A DNA stretch of 64,000 bases, taken from the IMG/VR virus record IMGVR_UViG_3300044568_002024, positions 1-64,000 of that record. One strand, 5' to 3'. Positions 26,422 through 35,753 of this stretch are shown one piece after another. The translations under genes and the position numbers were made by a program. The stretch's first letter is position 1, and each line of letters opens with the position of its first letter. This DNA is from a virus. Below the pieces are notes generated by a model. That model worked only from the letters and a program-made list of their open reading frames with translations, searched no databases and was not told where the DNA came from.

Positions 26422-27332
26422 TGGCCAACAGAAAAGTATCTTTCTCACAATATCAAATGTGGAAAGTCTGTCCTCATAGATGGAAACTGAATTACATAGA
26501 TAAACACTATACGTATCAACCATCAACCGCTGCTCTTTTTGGAACGGTTATGCATGAGGTATTGCAAGAATATGTAAAAAACATTTATGAGAAATCAATC
26601 GTTGAGGCAAATAAACTTGACCTTGATGAAATGTTACACACGGGCATTCGTAGTGAATATAAAAAACTTCTCGAAGAAGCAAAGGGTATTCATTTCTCAA
26701 ATGATAAAGAGTTGAAAGAATACTATTCCGATGGTGTTCAAATTATTCAATGGTTTAAGGCACATCGTGCAGACTTCTTTCAAAAGAAAGATTATGAATT
26801 GGTTGGTATAGAAGTTCCGATAAACATAGTTCCACTTGAAACTCACCCAACAGTAAAGTTAGTTGGGTTTCTTGATTTGGTAATTAAGAATACCAAAACA
26901 GGAGACATATACATATATGATTTCAAAACTAGCACGAATGGTTGGAACAAATATGCAAAGACGGATAAAGTAAAAACTTCACAGTTGATACTCTACAAAA
27001 CATATTATGCAAAACAATATGGTGTTAGTCCGGAACAAATACACATTGAGTATTTAATTCTTCGGCGTAAAATAATGGAAAACGCTGAGTATGAAGCGAT
27101 GAAACAAAGAGTTCAAAGATTTGAACCATCCAACGGCAAAGTTTCACAGAACAATATCAAGAAAGAAATTGCAGAGTTTATCACAACAAACTTTACGGAA
27201 GAAGGTGAGTATCGTTTGGATGTTATACAAACGCCAGATGCAGGACGTGATTATTCAAATTGTAAATACTGTGAGTTTAATAAAAACGAAGAACTCTGTC
27301 CGAAAGAACAAAGAAATACTTTACCGTTCTAA
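26421..27332 (+). CDS. PD-(D/E)XK nuclease, RecB/Cas4-like
   Basis: 303 residues. The nuclease core shows FGTVMHEVL (His), then LVGFLDLVI (Asp) and IYDFKTS (D-x-K). One cysteine near residue 17 (VCPHRW) and the C-terminal CKYCEFNKNEELCP could bind an iron-sulfur cluster, as in Cas4/AddB nucleases. This type makes 3' ends or trims DNA in recombination and repair. It closes the polymerase-clamp loader operon. No Cas1/Cas2 or repeats were seen, so a CRISPR role is not supported. Confidence 0.8.
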   Translation: MANRKVSFSQYQMWKVCPHRWKLNYIDKHYTYQPSTAALFGTVMHEVLQEYVKNIYEKSIVEANKLDLDEMLHTGIRSEYKKLLEEAKGIHFSNDKELKEYYSDGVQIIQWFKAHRADFFQKKDYELVGIEVPINIVPLETHPTVKLVGFLDLVIKNTKTGDIYIYDFKTSTNGWNKYAKTDKVKTSQLILYKTYYAKQYGVSPEQIHIEYLILRRKIMENAEYEAMKQRVQRFEPSNGKVSQNNIKKEIAEFITTNFTEEGEYRLDVIQTPDAGRDYSNCKYCEFNKNEELCPKEQRNTLPF

Positions 27333-27373
27333 AAATAAATCTACTATTTTCTAATGTTTTCTAAAATTAGTAC

Positions 27374-27382
27374 ATATTTATA
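27374..27382 (+). promoter_or_regulatory. candidate late promoter motif ATATTTATA
   Basis: The motif sits in the palindromic stretch ACATATTTATATGT, 28 bases before the GTG of the regulator-like gene. The same extended palindrome occurs at 48316. Confidence 0.45.
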
Positions 27383-27410
27383 TGTATATGTTTAATCATT
27401 CGAGAATGTT

Positions 27411-27563
27411 GTGAACGCAAAATCAAAATACTCCAGTATTCAAATACGTAATCAACTCAAAGAAGAATTGGTAAATTATTGTAGTGATAATGGATATAAG
27501 TTGAGTGGGTTGGTAGAAAAACTAATTCTTAATCATTTAACCGGAAGTTTAGGTGTTTCGTGA
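27411..27563 (+). CDS. ribbon-helix-helix (Arc-like) small protein
   Basis: A 50-residue protein starting with GTG at 27411. YSSIQIRNQLKEELVNYC, then NGYKLSGLVEKLILNHL, has the RHH layout: one strand, helix, turn, helix. Such proteins bind DNA as dimers. It overlaps the first glycosyltransferase gene by the GTGA tetranucleotide, so it leads the glycan operon. It may regulate that operon or itself, through the palindrome upstream. The target is inferred only from position. Confidence 0.6.
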   Translation: MNAKSKYSSIQIRNQLKEELVNYCSDNGYKLSGLVEKLILNHLTGSLGVS

Positions 27564-28945
27564 AAATAGCTCAATTGGCAATCATTGACCTATCAGTTTA
27601 TAGGGGCATACATACATTCACTAAAAATATATCATCACTTGATAGTGTTGATACTTTTTATTTTAACCCAAGTGAAACAAACAATTTCAAATCTGAATAT
27701 CAGAACTGTATAGATATTTCCGAAATGGAAATAGCTGAATTGAAAGATAAATTGGAAGGTTATGATATTGTTGTTTTGAACCTCAACAAATTTATCTACG
27801 ATGTTGATGGTATTCAAAAAAGAAAACCAGAACATAGAGAAAGACTGATTGAATTGGCAAAGATGTATTGTCAGTTGAATACTATAACTGCATTCTTTGA
27901 CCACGAGATATATCCGTATGAAGGCATGCACTTCAATACCATTTGTGTTCCGGCATTCATAAAGTATAGTGATTACTACTTAACATACACTCCGTTCTTT
28001 GTAGATGCCTTGAAAGAATATATTGGAATGAGAGGAACTTCCAACTATACTTTTCAAGTAGGTGGTTATATTGACATGAGTATTTATGACAAGTGGATTG
28101 AAAAGTCGTGGTTAGATAAAAAAGAATTACCATACATTTCAGAATGTGCTTACTATGCAAAATTCAAAGGTCATGGGAACTTCAAACCAATAGTAGAAAC
28201 GATGAATAAGATGGGACTTAGAGACTTGTCTGGTAAGAAATTGGTTCATATTGGAAATACATACTCACCCGAAAATTATTTCAATCATGTAAAGATATTG
28301 GCAGAACACGCGAATGTTTCTCGTAAAACTTTTAGTGATACATTTCTTCCGGACTTTGATTTGGATCCAACTGTATTCAAAGTTTTTGATAACCATAAAC
28401 CCATGATACTTGCAGGAACATACACGATGGAAAGTATGATGGACTTTTTATCTGGTTGTAGATTTAGTATATCAACAACAAATACAAAAGTGCCGTTTTT
28501 CGGAATGTTCATTACACCGAGATTTGAATATGCTCAAATAGAAAAAAACTTAATGACTATTCCAATCTATGATAAAACATATATTGATTTGTTTAAGGGA
28601 ACAGAATTTTCTGAATTAGTTTTATCTTATGACATAAATGATTTGGAAAATTCATTAAAAAGTCTTATATTAGAGATTCAAAGATTAGAACAAGATGAAG
28701 AAGAATATAACAGACGAAGATTGAGATTGATACGATTAACAAGAGATATGAATAAACTTGATAACTTTGTTCGTGATATGCAAACAATAGTTTCAAACGG
28801 TAAAAGAAATAAAGACGATTATTCGGAAGATTGGTTTAATTCTTCGTTAGAACAAATGGGTTACAAATTCAAACCATACCGTAAAATGCTTATTAACATG
28901 AACGGTGTTTCGTCAAACACAACAAAAAAGTTTTTTAACATATAA
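27560..28945 (+). CDS. GT-B-type glycosyltransferase-like protein
   Basis: 461 residues starting with GTG overlapped with the regulator stop. The first half has alternating strands (IVVLNLNKFIYD, NTITAFFDHEIYPYEGM) and the second a C-terminal nucleotide-sugar-like region (LVHIGNTYSP, ISTTNTKVPFFGMFITPRFEYAQIE). The order recalls two-domain GT-B enzymes such as T4 alpha-glucosyltransferase. A long charged helix near residue 370-400 precedes the end. The acceptor is unknown. It is the first enzyme of the glycan run. Confidence 0.5.
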   Translation: MKIAQLAIIDLSVYRGIHTFTKNISSLDSVDTFYFNPSETNNFKSEYQNCIDISEMEIAELKDKLEGYDIVVLNLNKFIYDVDGIQKRKPEHRERLIELAKMYCQLNTITAFFDHEIYPYEGMHFNTICVPAFIKYSDYYLTYTPFFVDALKEYIGMRGTSNYTFQVGGYIDMSIYDKWIEKSWLDKKELPYISECAYYAKFKGHGNFKPIVETMNKMGLRDLSGKKLVHIGNTYSPENYFNHVKILAEHANVSRKTFSDTFLPDFDLDPTVFKVFDNHKPMILAGTYTMESMMDFLSGCRFSISTTNTKVPFFGMFITPRFEYAQIEKNLMTIPIYDKTYIDLFKGTEFSELVLSYDINDLENSLKSLILEIQRLEQDEEEYNRRRLRLIRLTRDMNKLDNFVRDMQTIVSNGKRNKDDYSEDWFNSSLEQMGYKFKPYRKMLINMNGVSSNTTKKFFNI

Positions 28946-28954
28946 AGGTTTCAC

Positions 28955-30379
28955 ATGGCAAAGAAAAAGATATTACTACTGTCAGATGATTTGAGACTAA
29001 CATCCGGAATAGCAACTGTATCAAGAGATATGGTAATTGGAACCGCAAAAGAATTTGATTGGATTCAAGTTGGTGCTGCTATAAATCATCCAGAAAAAGG
29101 AAAGGTCTTAGATTTATCAGAAGACTTGAAAAAAAATCATGGCATAGAAAATGCATCCGTCAAAATATATTGTAACGATGGGTATGGTGATCCATTTTTA
29201 ATTCGTAGACTTATTGATATTGAAAAACCAGATGCCATTTTACATTTTACAGATCCAAGATTTTGGGGTTGGTTATATGATATGGAACATGAAATACGGC
29301 AAAAAATGCCATTGATGTATCTAAACATTTGGGATGGTGCAGGTTTGATAGGTGATACACCAACTGATCCAATGTGGAATAAAGAGGCATATTCAAGTTG
29401 TGATTCGTTAATGGCAATTTCAAAACAAACATATGGTTTGAATCATAGAATACTTACAAGGTTTGGCGAGAACACAGAAAACAATCGTATAACCTATATT
29501 CCACATGGAATCAATACTGATGTATTCACTCCAATCAATGAAACTCATATTCATTCAGATGCTTTGAAATTTGAAAATACAAGACTTCGTGGTGACAATA
29601 AAAATAAATTTATTGTTATGTGGAATAATAGAAATATACACAGAAAACATCCAGGTGATGTAGTTCTTTCTTACAAACACTTTTGTCAATTAGTTGATAA
29701 AAATGGTGGAAACGCTGCTGAAGATTGTCTGTTATTGATGCACACACAAACTATAGATCCAAATGGAACTGATTTATTATCATTGGTCAGTGAACTTTGC
29801 AATGATTACAACGTTTTATTCGATGATAAAGTTATACCGTCTGAAAGATTAAACGTTTTGTATAATTGTGCAGATGTTGTTGTTAATATGGCATCAAATG
29901 AAGGTTTTGGTTTAGGAACTGCGGAATCATTATCAGCTGGAACACCAATAGTTGTGAATGTTACAGGTGGATTGCAAGACCAATGTGGTTTTATCAATCC
30001 AGAAACAAATGAATACTTCACGGCTGATGATTATATTAAAGTTCATACATTACATAGAAAAGATATTTGGGGTGATTTGAAACACGGCGAATGGGTTAAA
30101 CCGGTTTGGCCGTCAAATATATCGTTACAGGGTTCGGTTCCAACTCCATACATTTTTGATGACCGTGCAGATTTCAGAGAAATCGGTAATGCAATTTATG
30201 AATGGTATTGCACATCAAAAGAAGAAAGAACATCTGCTGGATTAAAAGGCCGTGAATTTATTATGAATGAAACGGTTGGTATGTCAAGAGAAAATATGGC
30301 AGAAAGAATAATTGAAAGTATCAATAATACATTTGATACATTTACTACAAGAAAAAGATTTGAATTACATTTAGCGTGA
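28955..30379 (+). CDS. glycosyltransferase family 4-like
   Basis: 474 residues with a GT-B plan. The N-terminus LLLSDDLRLTSGIATVSRDM is the usual glycine-rich opening of GT4. NEGFGLGTAESLSAGTPIVV (about residue 312) is the EGFGL...E nucleotide-sugar site. A YIPHGINTDVF motif sits near 184. It would transfer a sugar from a nucleotide donor with retention. Nine bases separate it from the previous gene and seven from the next. Confidence 0.85.
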   Translation: MAKKKILLLSDDLRLTSGIATVSRDMVIGTAKEFDWIQVGAAINHPEKGKVLDLSEDLKKNHGIENASVKIYCNDGYGDPFLIRRLIDIEKPDAILHFTDPRFWGWLYDMEHEIRQKMPLMYLNIWDGAGLIGDTPTDPMWNKEAYSSCDSLMAISKQTYGLNHRILTRFGENTENNRITYIPHGINTDVFTPINETHIHSDALKFENTRLRGDNKNKFIVMWNNRNIHRKHPGDVVLSYKHFCQLVDKNGGNAAEDCLLLMHTQTIDPNGTDLLSLVSELCNDYNVLFDDKVIPSERLNVLYNCADVVVNMASNEGFGLGTAESLSAGTPIVVNVTGGLQDQCGFINPETNEYFTADDYIKVHTLHRKDIWGDLKHGEWVKPVWPSNISLQGSVPTPYIFDDRADFREIGNAIYEWYCTSKEERTSAGLKGREFIMNETVGMSRENMAERIIESINNTFDTFTTRKRFELHLA

Positions 30380-30386
30380 GGATAAA

Positions 30387-31706
30387 ATGAGTTACAAACC
30401 GGAATTAGTTTTTTGTGGACCCGTTACTACTGTTAGTGGATATGGTGCTCATGCTAGAGATTTAGTTTTATCACTTATCAAAATGGATAAATTCAAAATA
30501 TCTATTGTTCCTATAAATTGGGGACATACACCGATGAATGCTTTGAATCCAGATAATGTTGAACATAAACAAATTTTAGATTTGATAAGAACAGGACCAT
30601 TACAGTCGCAACCTGATGTATGGATGCAATGCACTATACCAAATGAATTTAATCCAGTCGGTAAGTTCAACATAGGAATAACAGCTGGTATAGAAACCGA
30701 TGTTTGTTCTGGCGAATTTATAGAGGGATGTAATAAAATGAACATGGTTATAGTTCCATCTAAACATGCAAAGTGGGTATTGGAAAACACACAATACGAT
30801 AAACGTGACAAAAATACAAATCAATTAGTTGGAAAAGTTTCCTTGAAAACTCCAGTAGAAGTTCTTCACGAGGGAGTTAGAACTGAGATTTACAATCAAG
30901 GTGTAAAGAATAGTGAAGAACTTTATTCAGAACTTGATAAGATAGTAGAAAATTTTGCATTCTTATTCGTAGGTCATTGGATGAAGGGCGATTTTGGTCA
31001 AGATAGGAAAGATGTTTCAGGATTAGTTCATACTTTCATTGAAACATTTGGCGATACACCTAATCCACCAGCTCTGGTCTTAAAAACATCATCGGGAACA
31101 TTTTCAGTAACAGATAGAAGTAGATTAGTTGAAAAAGTTAATTTGATTCGCCAAATGAGTAAGAAGAAGTATTTACCAAATGTTTACATACTTCATGGTG
31201 ATTTGACTGATTATGAAATGAACGGTTTATACAATCATCCAAAAATAAAGGCATTCGTTTCTTTTACAAAGGGTGAAGGGTATGGAAGACCTATTGCAGA
31301 ATTTATGACAACCGGTAAACCAGTTCTTGTTCCTGGATGGAGTGGTCAAGCCGATTTTGTTGATGAAAAATTCAATACATACTTAAAGGGTGAATTAAAA
31401 GAAGTTGATAAGAGTTCTATTTGGGAGGGCGTAATAAACGCAGGTTCAAAATGGTTTAATGTTGATTATCAATTTGCATCAAAGATAATGCAAAAGATAT
31501 ATTCAAATTATGGAACAAGTCTTCTTTCTTCAAAGAAGAATATAAATCAAATGAATACAAAATGGTCATTTGATTCAATGACTACTAAATTTGAATCTAT
31601 GTTAGAAACATATTTGCCCAAATTTGCTGAGAAAGTTAAAATCAATCTTCCTCAATTAAAAGAACTTCCAAAATTAACCAAACTTAAAAAAGAGGAACTG
31701 AAATGA
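30387..31706 (+). CDS. glycosyltransferase family 4-like
   Basis: 439 residues. VSGYGAHARDL near 17-27 is the N-terminal loop and FTKGEGYGRPIAEFMTTGKPVLV the donor-binding EGYGxPxxE site (about residue 292). VEVLHEGVRTEIY fits the hinge region. The C-terminal 40 residues are basic and leucine-rich (LPQLKELPKLTKLKKEELK), possibly a membrane or partner anchor. It overlaps the next gene by ATGA. Confidence 0.85.
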   Translation: MSYKPELVFCGPVTTVSGYGAHARDLVLSLIKMDKFKISIVPINWGHTPMNALNPDNVEHKQILDLIRTGPLQSQPDVWMQCTIPNEFNPVGKFNIGITAGIETDVCSGEFIEGCNKMNMVIVPSKHAKWVLENTQYDKRDKNTNQLVGKVSLKTPVEVLHEGVRTEIYNQGVKNSEELYSELDKIVENFAFLFVGHWMKGDFGQDRKDVSGLVHTFIETFGDTPNPPALVLKTSSGTFSVTDRSRLVEKVNLIRQMSKKKYLPNVYILHGDLTDYEMNGLYNHPKIKAFVSFTKGEGYGRPIAEFMTTGKPVLVPGWSGQADFVDEKFNTYLKGELKEVDKSSIWEGVINAGSKWFNVDYQFASKIMQKIYSNYGTSLLSSKKNINQMNTKWSFDSMTTKFESMLETYLPKFAEKVKINLPQLKELPKLTKLKKEELK

Positions 31707-32332
31707 TTTCATATACAATAACTGCCTGTAATGAAGAAAAAGAACTTTTGAATTTGTTGGAATCTCTAACACCACATATCACCGATGATGATCAATTGGT
31801 TATACAACTGGATATTGAAAGAGTTACCCAAGAAGTGAGAGAAGTTGTTTATCAGTATTTGGATAAAGTAAAAAATATGGTAGTGGTAGAATTTCCATTG
31901 TCAAATGATTTTGCTTCATTTAAGAACAATCTAAAAACTCATTGCACAAAAGATTGGATATTCAACATTGATGCCGATGAAGTTCCATCTTCCTTTTTAT
32001 TATCAAATATAAAATCCATATTGAAAACAAATGAAGAAGTAGATATGTTTTTGGTTCCAAGATGGAATACAGTATTCGGTATAACTGGAGATCATATTGA
32101 AAAATGGGGTTGGAAATTTGATGAACAAGACAGAGTTAATTGGCCTGATTATCAAACCAGAATATACAAAAACAAAGAATCAATAGTTTGGGTTAATAAA
32201 GTCCATGAGAGAATACAGGGTTTTGATACATATACAAATTTGCCAGAAGATGAGGCATATTGTTTGTATCACATGAAATCTATAAACAAACAAGAAAGTC
32301 AAAACTTATTTTATCAAAACATGGAAAGATAA
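31703..32332 (+). CDS. glycosyltransferase family 2-like (short)
   Basis: 209 residues. ISYTITACNEEKELLNLLESL is the typical GT2 opening, and FNIDADEVPS (about 95) carries the D-x-D-type metal site. EVPRWNT... and HERI (WVNKVHERIQG near 171) fit the catalytic and acceptor regions seen in short GT-A enzymes. It overlaps the previous gene by four bases and is 3 bases from the next. Confidence 0.75.
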   Translation: MISYTITACNEEKELLNLLESLTPHITDDDQLVIQLDIERVTQEVREVVYQYLDKVKNMVVVEFPLSNDFASFKNNLKTHCTKDWIFNIDADEVPSSFLLSNIKSILKTNEEVDMFLVPRWNTVFGITGDHIEKWGWKFDEQDRVNWPDYQTRIYKNKESIVWVNKVHERIQGFDTYTNLPEDEAYCLYHMKSINKQESQNLFYQNMER

Positions 32333-32335
32333 CAA

Positions 32336-33097
32336 ATGGAGAATTTGTTGATTGGTGCCATAAGTGGCAATTATGAAATAAAAGATATTAGTCGTTGGAT
32401 AGAATCATCCAATGGGTTTGATTGTGACAGAATACTATTGTTGTATAACAATACAAATCAATCTTTGTCTGATTACATTATGAATAATAATGTTGATGTT
32501 ATAGTTCCAGAATTTGATTTTCATGCAACTCAGATTAAACAATTTGAAACAAACACTGCAAATAACAATTTAGAGACATCGTATAATTTAATACATAACA
32601 TTAGATTTTTACATATATGGAAATTGTTAAATGATGTAAAATATGAAAAAGTTTTAGTGACTGATGTTCGTGATGTTTATTTTAACAATGAACCATTTGA
32701 TAAAATTCCAAATGATATGATAGTTGCATCTAGCGAAGAAATTGAATATGAAAAAGAAAATTGGAATAATAGACATATGTTTTTGAATCTTGGGATAATT
32801 GGAACTGAATTATTATCCAACAAGAAAATTTACAATGTTGGTGTATTCGGTGGTGGTGGTGAATATGTTAAGAACATTTCGAGAGACATATATCTTATGT
32901 CTGTTGGTAAACAGTTGGTTGCTGATCAAACATCATTTAATTACTTAATACAAACATCCTATAAAAACAATGTTTTGTTTACTGATTTGAAAGATAAGTT
33001 TGCTGTTCATTTAGATGTTGTTTCAAAAGGTTTAGTTGAGTTTGATTTATCAACTATGAAAGATTATTCTATTATCCATCAATATGATAGACTATGA
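32336..33097 (+). CDS. GT-A-type glycosyltransferase-like protein
   Basis: 253 residues. VLVTDVRDVYFNNEPFDKIP near 102-121 holds a D-x-x-D site in the style of the DUF616/TOD1-like nucleotide-diphospho-sugar transferases. YNVGVFGGGGEYV and a later LVADQTSFNYLI fit the acceptor side of that fold. There is no membrane segment. It overlaps the galactosyltransferase-like gene by ATGA. Confidence 0.6.
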   Translation: MENLLIGAISGNYEIKDISRWIESSNGFDCDRILLLYNNTNQSLSDYIMNNNVDVIVPEFDFHATQIKQFETNTANNNLETSYNLIHNIRFLHIWKLLNDVKYEKVLVTDVRDVYFNNEPFDKIPNDMIVASSEEIEYEKENWNNRHMFLNLGIIGTELLSNKKIYNVGVFGGGGEYVKNISRDIYLMSVGKQLVADQTSFNYLIQTSYKNNVLFTDLKDKFAVHLDVVSKGLVEFDLSTMKDYSIIHQYDRL

Positions 33098-33810
33098 AGT
33101 ATTCAATAATAATATCTTACCGAAATAGAGAAGAACATTTGTCTAAACTTTTACCAAGACTTAGATCACAATTTTCAAATGAAGATTATGAAATAATTGT
33201 AGTGGAACAAAATGACAATGATAAATTTCAAAAAAACTCTTTATACAATATAGCTGCTAAAAAATCAAATGGCGATATACTCGTATTTCACGATGTAGAT
33301 TATTATCCAGTTTCAGATGTTTCGTATTACACAGATTCAGAAACGCCTCTTTATCCAGTTGGTAAAGTTAAATTTTTGGCAGAAGATGATACTGAAAGGG
33401 ATTACAACGATATACCAACTGGTTATAGAAATTTTCATATATCAGTTGGTGATCATTCTGGAGGTGTATTTGTTTTACATAAGAATATATTTGAAAAGAT
33501 TGGTGGTCTGAATCCTTACTATAAAGGTTGGGGCAAAGAAGATGATGATACAAGAGAGAGATTGAGATTTCATGGGTATCAATGGAAAAGAAATACAAAT
33601 GGATTGTTTTATGCACTATACCATGAAGATAGTAAACCGGATGATTACGATATTGATTTTATCAACAATCATAAAATACATTCAAAAATAAAAGAATGTT
33701 TGAATTTGGGATTTAACAATGTATCTGCCGATGTTGATCGATACGATGCAGATACAGATTTAATTTGGTTAAAAGTTAGTAATTTTATTTATGATGAGGT
33801 TAGTATATGA
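33094..33810 (+). CDS. GT7-like beta-1,4-galactosyltransferase-type enzyme
   Basis: 238 residues with a pattern familiar from the GT7 family (animal beta4-galactosyltransferase). YRNREEHL opens the protein, FHDVDYYP (about 65-72) is the DVD metal site, then YPVG. HSGGVFVLHKNIFEKIGGLNP and YKGWGKEDDDTRERL (about 145-160) match the GGV...GWGxEDDD acceptor block. It would add a galactose-type sugar from a UDP-sugar. Such proteins are known in bacteria and phages but are not common. It overlaps both neighbours by four bases. Confidence 0.75.
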   Translation: MKYSIIISYRNREEHLSKLLPRLRSQFSNEDYEIIVVEQNDNDKFQKNSLYNIAAKKSNGDILVFHDVDYYPVSDVSYYTDSETPLYPVGKVKFLAEDDTERDYNDIPTGYRNFHISVGDHSGGVFVLHKNIFEKIGGLNPYYKGWGKEDDDTRERLRFHGYQWKRNTNGLFYALYHEDSKPDDYDIDFINNHKIHSKIKECLNLGFNNVSADVDRYDADTDLIWLKVSNFIYDEVSI

Positions 33811-34667
33811 AAATTTTAGTAAAGACTATTGGTTTTATTGGTGACAATATATTTGCATCTTCGGTTGCAAAGAAATTAAAAAAGAAGCATGGCAAAGATT
33901 GTGTAGTGGATTTCAAACTTTCAATTCTTGCTCCATTTGAATTGATATACAACAATCCGAATATAGACAATGTTTATTTCGGAGAATGTGATGAAAGTAA
34001 TTATGACATTGTTCATCAACTATATCCAATCAATAGAGAGAAAACACCAATAGATCAATTTCAATTACAATGTGGTATTGATAAAGTAGATACAACTTAT
34101 GAAGTGTTCACTACACCTGCAATAGATTCGTTGATAAATCAGGCATTTCAGCCTTATAGGAAAAATGGAAATCTTTTAGTTGCTGTTCAAACTAATTGGG
34201 AAGAAAAAAGTTTCTTATTCACAGAAGAAGAATATGAAAAGGGCATTGATGTGCCTAATTTAGGATATGGTGGAAAACGCCGTGATATAAGTTTTATTGT
34301 CAGTCAATTAAATTCAAATGAAAATATAACATTAGTTCCAGTTGGAAAACAAAATGGATATAACCAAACAACTGCTGAAGTTAGCACCGTTAGTGAATTA
34401 TCATTGACAACATCCATAATAAAAGAATGTGATTACTTTATAGGTTCAGAAGGAGGTCTTTCAAACATTGCAGCCGGTGTTGGAACAAAGACTATCATTA
34501 CAGGAGATTTCGTTCATCAACTATATGGATGGAACGGTGTCATTGAAAAAAATGAAGAACCAAAATTAGGACCAAAATTTTATTTTCCAAAATTTGGTCA
34601 TGTCACTCTAAATCCGTATATTACAGATGAAGAAGTTGTTGAAGAACTAAATAAACTTTTGGTATGA
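33807..34667 (+). CDS. GT9 (heptosyltransferase)-like protein
   Basis: 286 residues. KILVKTIGFIGDNIFASSVAKKLKKKH is the N-terminal GDxxxxxPxxxxLKxxxP-like opening of GT9, and CDYFIGSEGGLSNIAAGVGTKTIIT (about 208-232) is the GPSGLxHLAAAxGxPxVxLFG site. It is shorter than heptosyltransferases (about 330-350). The donor may be an ADP- or GDP-sugar. It overlaps the next gene by ATGA. Confidence 0.7.
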   Translation: MKILVKTIGFIGDNIFASSVAKKLKKKHGKDCVVDFKLSILAPFELIYNNPNIDNVYFGECDESNYDIVHQLYPINREKTPIDQFQLQCGIDKVDTTYEVFTTPAIDSLINQAFQPYRKNGNLLVAVQTNWEEKSFLFTEEEYEKGIDVPNLGYGGKRRDISFIVSQLNSNENITLVPVGKQNGYNQTTAEVSTVSELSLTTSIIKECDYFIGSEGGLSNIAAGVGTKTIITGDFVHQLYGWNGVIEKNEEPKLGPKFYFPKFGHVTLNPYITDEEVVEELNKLLV

Positions 34668-35353
34668 GTAAATACAGAGAATATGCACTTAAACTAATAC
34701 ACCAAAGATATTTGGATGCGAGAATATCTTTGTTTGATGTATTTCCGTATGGAGAATTATTATTGAATTTTTCAAAAGAATGTAATCATATTACTGAAAT
34801 GATATTGTCTCCGATAAATAACAAACTTTCTTTTACTTGGACAATGTTATATGGACTGCATCAATCAAAAGAAAAACACAAAACCATTTATGGAAAAGAC
34901 GTTGATAAAAAAATAGTATCACTTTCAAAAGATAAATTTCATAATGAATTGGCATATGTTATGGATTTGGCCATTTATTCTGATATTCAATTTGAAATGT
35001 TTAGATTGAAACACAAAATTAAGTTTGAACAAACCGATATGTTATTTCTTTATGTTGATAGTCGTTCATCTATTAACGATAATGAATATAAAATCCATAG
35101 TGATATTTTAGAAAACTTGAACAAGTATAGCCAATTTATCAACAAGTATATTTTAATTTACGATATGAATTTTGATAAAAATTTGGATTTCAATTTGACA
35201 AGTGTAAAAAATGATATTGGAGCAAAATCAGCTTCGATTGAATTTTTACAAAACAATCACGATTGGTCATTGTTAAAATCACCAAATACAGAATTTAGAT
35301 TTACCATATTAAAAAGAGCAGAGGAAAACTTATATGCAAAAGATATACTCTAA
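34664..35353 (+). CDS. class I methyltransferase/CmcI-like protein (tentative)
   Basis: 229 residues. DMLFLYVDSRSSINDNEYKIH and, later, INKYILIYDMNFD recall the D-x-H...HDT part of cephalosporin-hydroxylase-like (CmcI) sugar O-methyltransferases. The SAM-binding glycines at the front are not obvious and the usual histidines are missing. It overlaps the cupin gene by 20 bases. The call is weak; the gene itself is clear from its place in the overlapping run. Confidence 0.4.
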   Translation: MSKYREYALKLIHQRYLDARISLFDVFPYGELLLNFSKECNHITEMILSPINNKLSFTWTMLYGLHQSKEKHKTIYGKDVDKKIVSLSKDKFHNELAYVMDLAIYSDIQFEMFRLKHKIKFEQTDMLFLYVDSRSSINDNEYKIHSDILENLNKYSQFINKYILIYDMNFDKNLDFNLTSVKNDIGAKSASIEFLQNNHDWSLLKSPNTEFRFTILKRAEENLYAKDIL

Positions 35354-35753
35354 AATTGAACCCGAAAAACTATTACACATAATTGTTCGGAAAGATGATT
35401 TCAAACCAGGTAGAGAAGATATTGTTGAAGAAAATCAATTCATACAATGTTCTATTCTACAAATGGAAAATGGAAAAACATTCAAACCACATAAACATAT
35501 TTGGAAAGAAAGAACTCGTAATGTAATTGCACAGGAAAGTTGGATTGTTGTCCAAGGCAGTGTTAAATGTATTTTTTATGATATTGATGATACACTTATT
35601 GCAGAACCAATACTGTATCCTGGTGATGCAAGTTTTACTCTTGAAGGTGGACATAATTATGAAATACTTGAAGACGATACATTAGTTTACGAATATAAAA
35701 CTGGACCATATGAAGGGCAGTTAATGGATAAGATTTTCTTGGAGATAAAATGA
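35334..35753 (+). CDS. cupin-fold protein (WbuC/sugar-epimerase-like)
   Basis: 139 residues of beta-rich sequence. FKPHKHIWKER near 45-55 is the first metal-binding cupin motif. VVQGSVKCIFYD and PGDASFTLEGGHNYEI form the second motif, with a histidine near 103. Small cupins of this kind act in surface sugar clusters (WbuC in O-antigen loci). The exact reaction is unknown. It overlaps FabH-like by ATGA. Confidence 0.65.
   Translation: MQKIYSKIEPEKLLHIIVRKDDFKPGREDIVEENQFIQCSILQMENGKTFKPHKHIWKERTRNVIAQESWIVVQGSVKCIFYDIDDTLIAEPILYPGDASFTLEGGHNYEILEDDTLVYEYKTGPYEGQLMDKIFLEIK

Noticed and set aside
26421-27332. Cas4-like nuclease as evidence for a CRISPR system
   Set aside because: No Cas1/Cas2, no array, and it sits in the replication operon, where such nucleases are common in phages.
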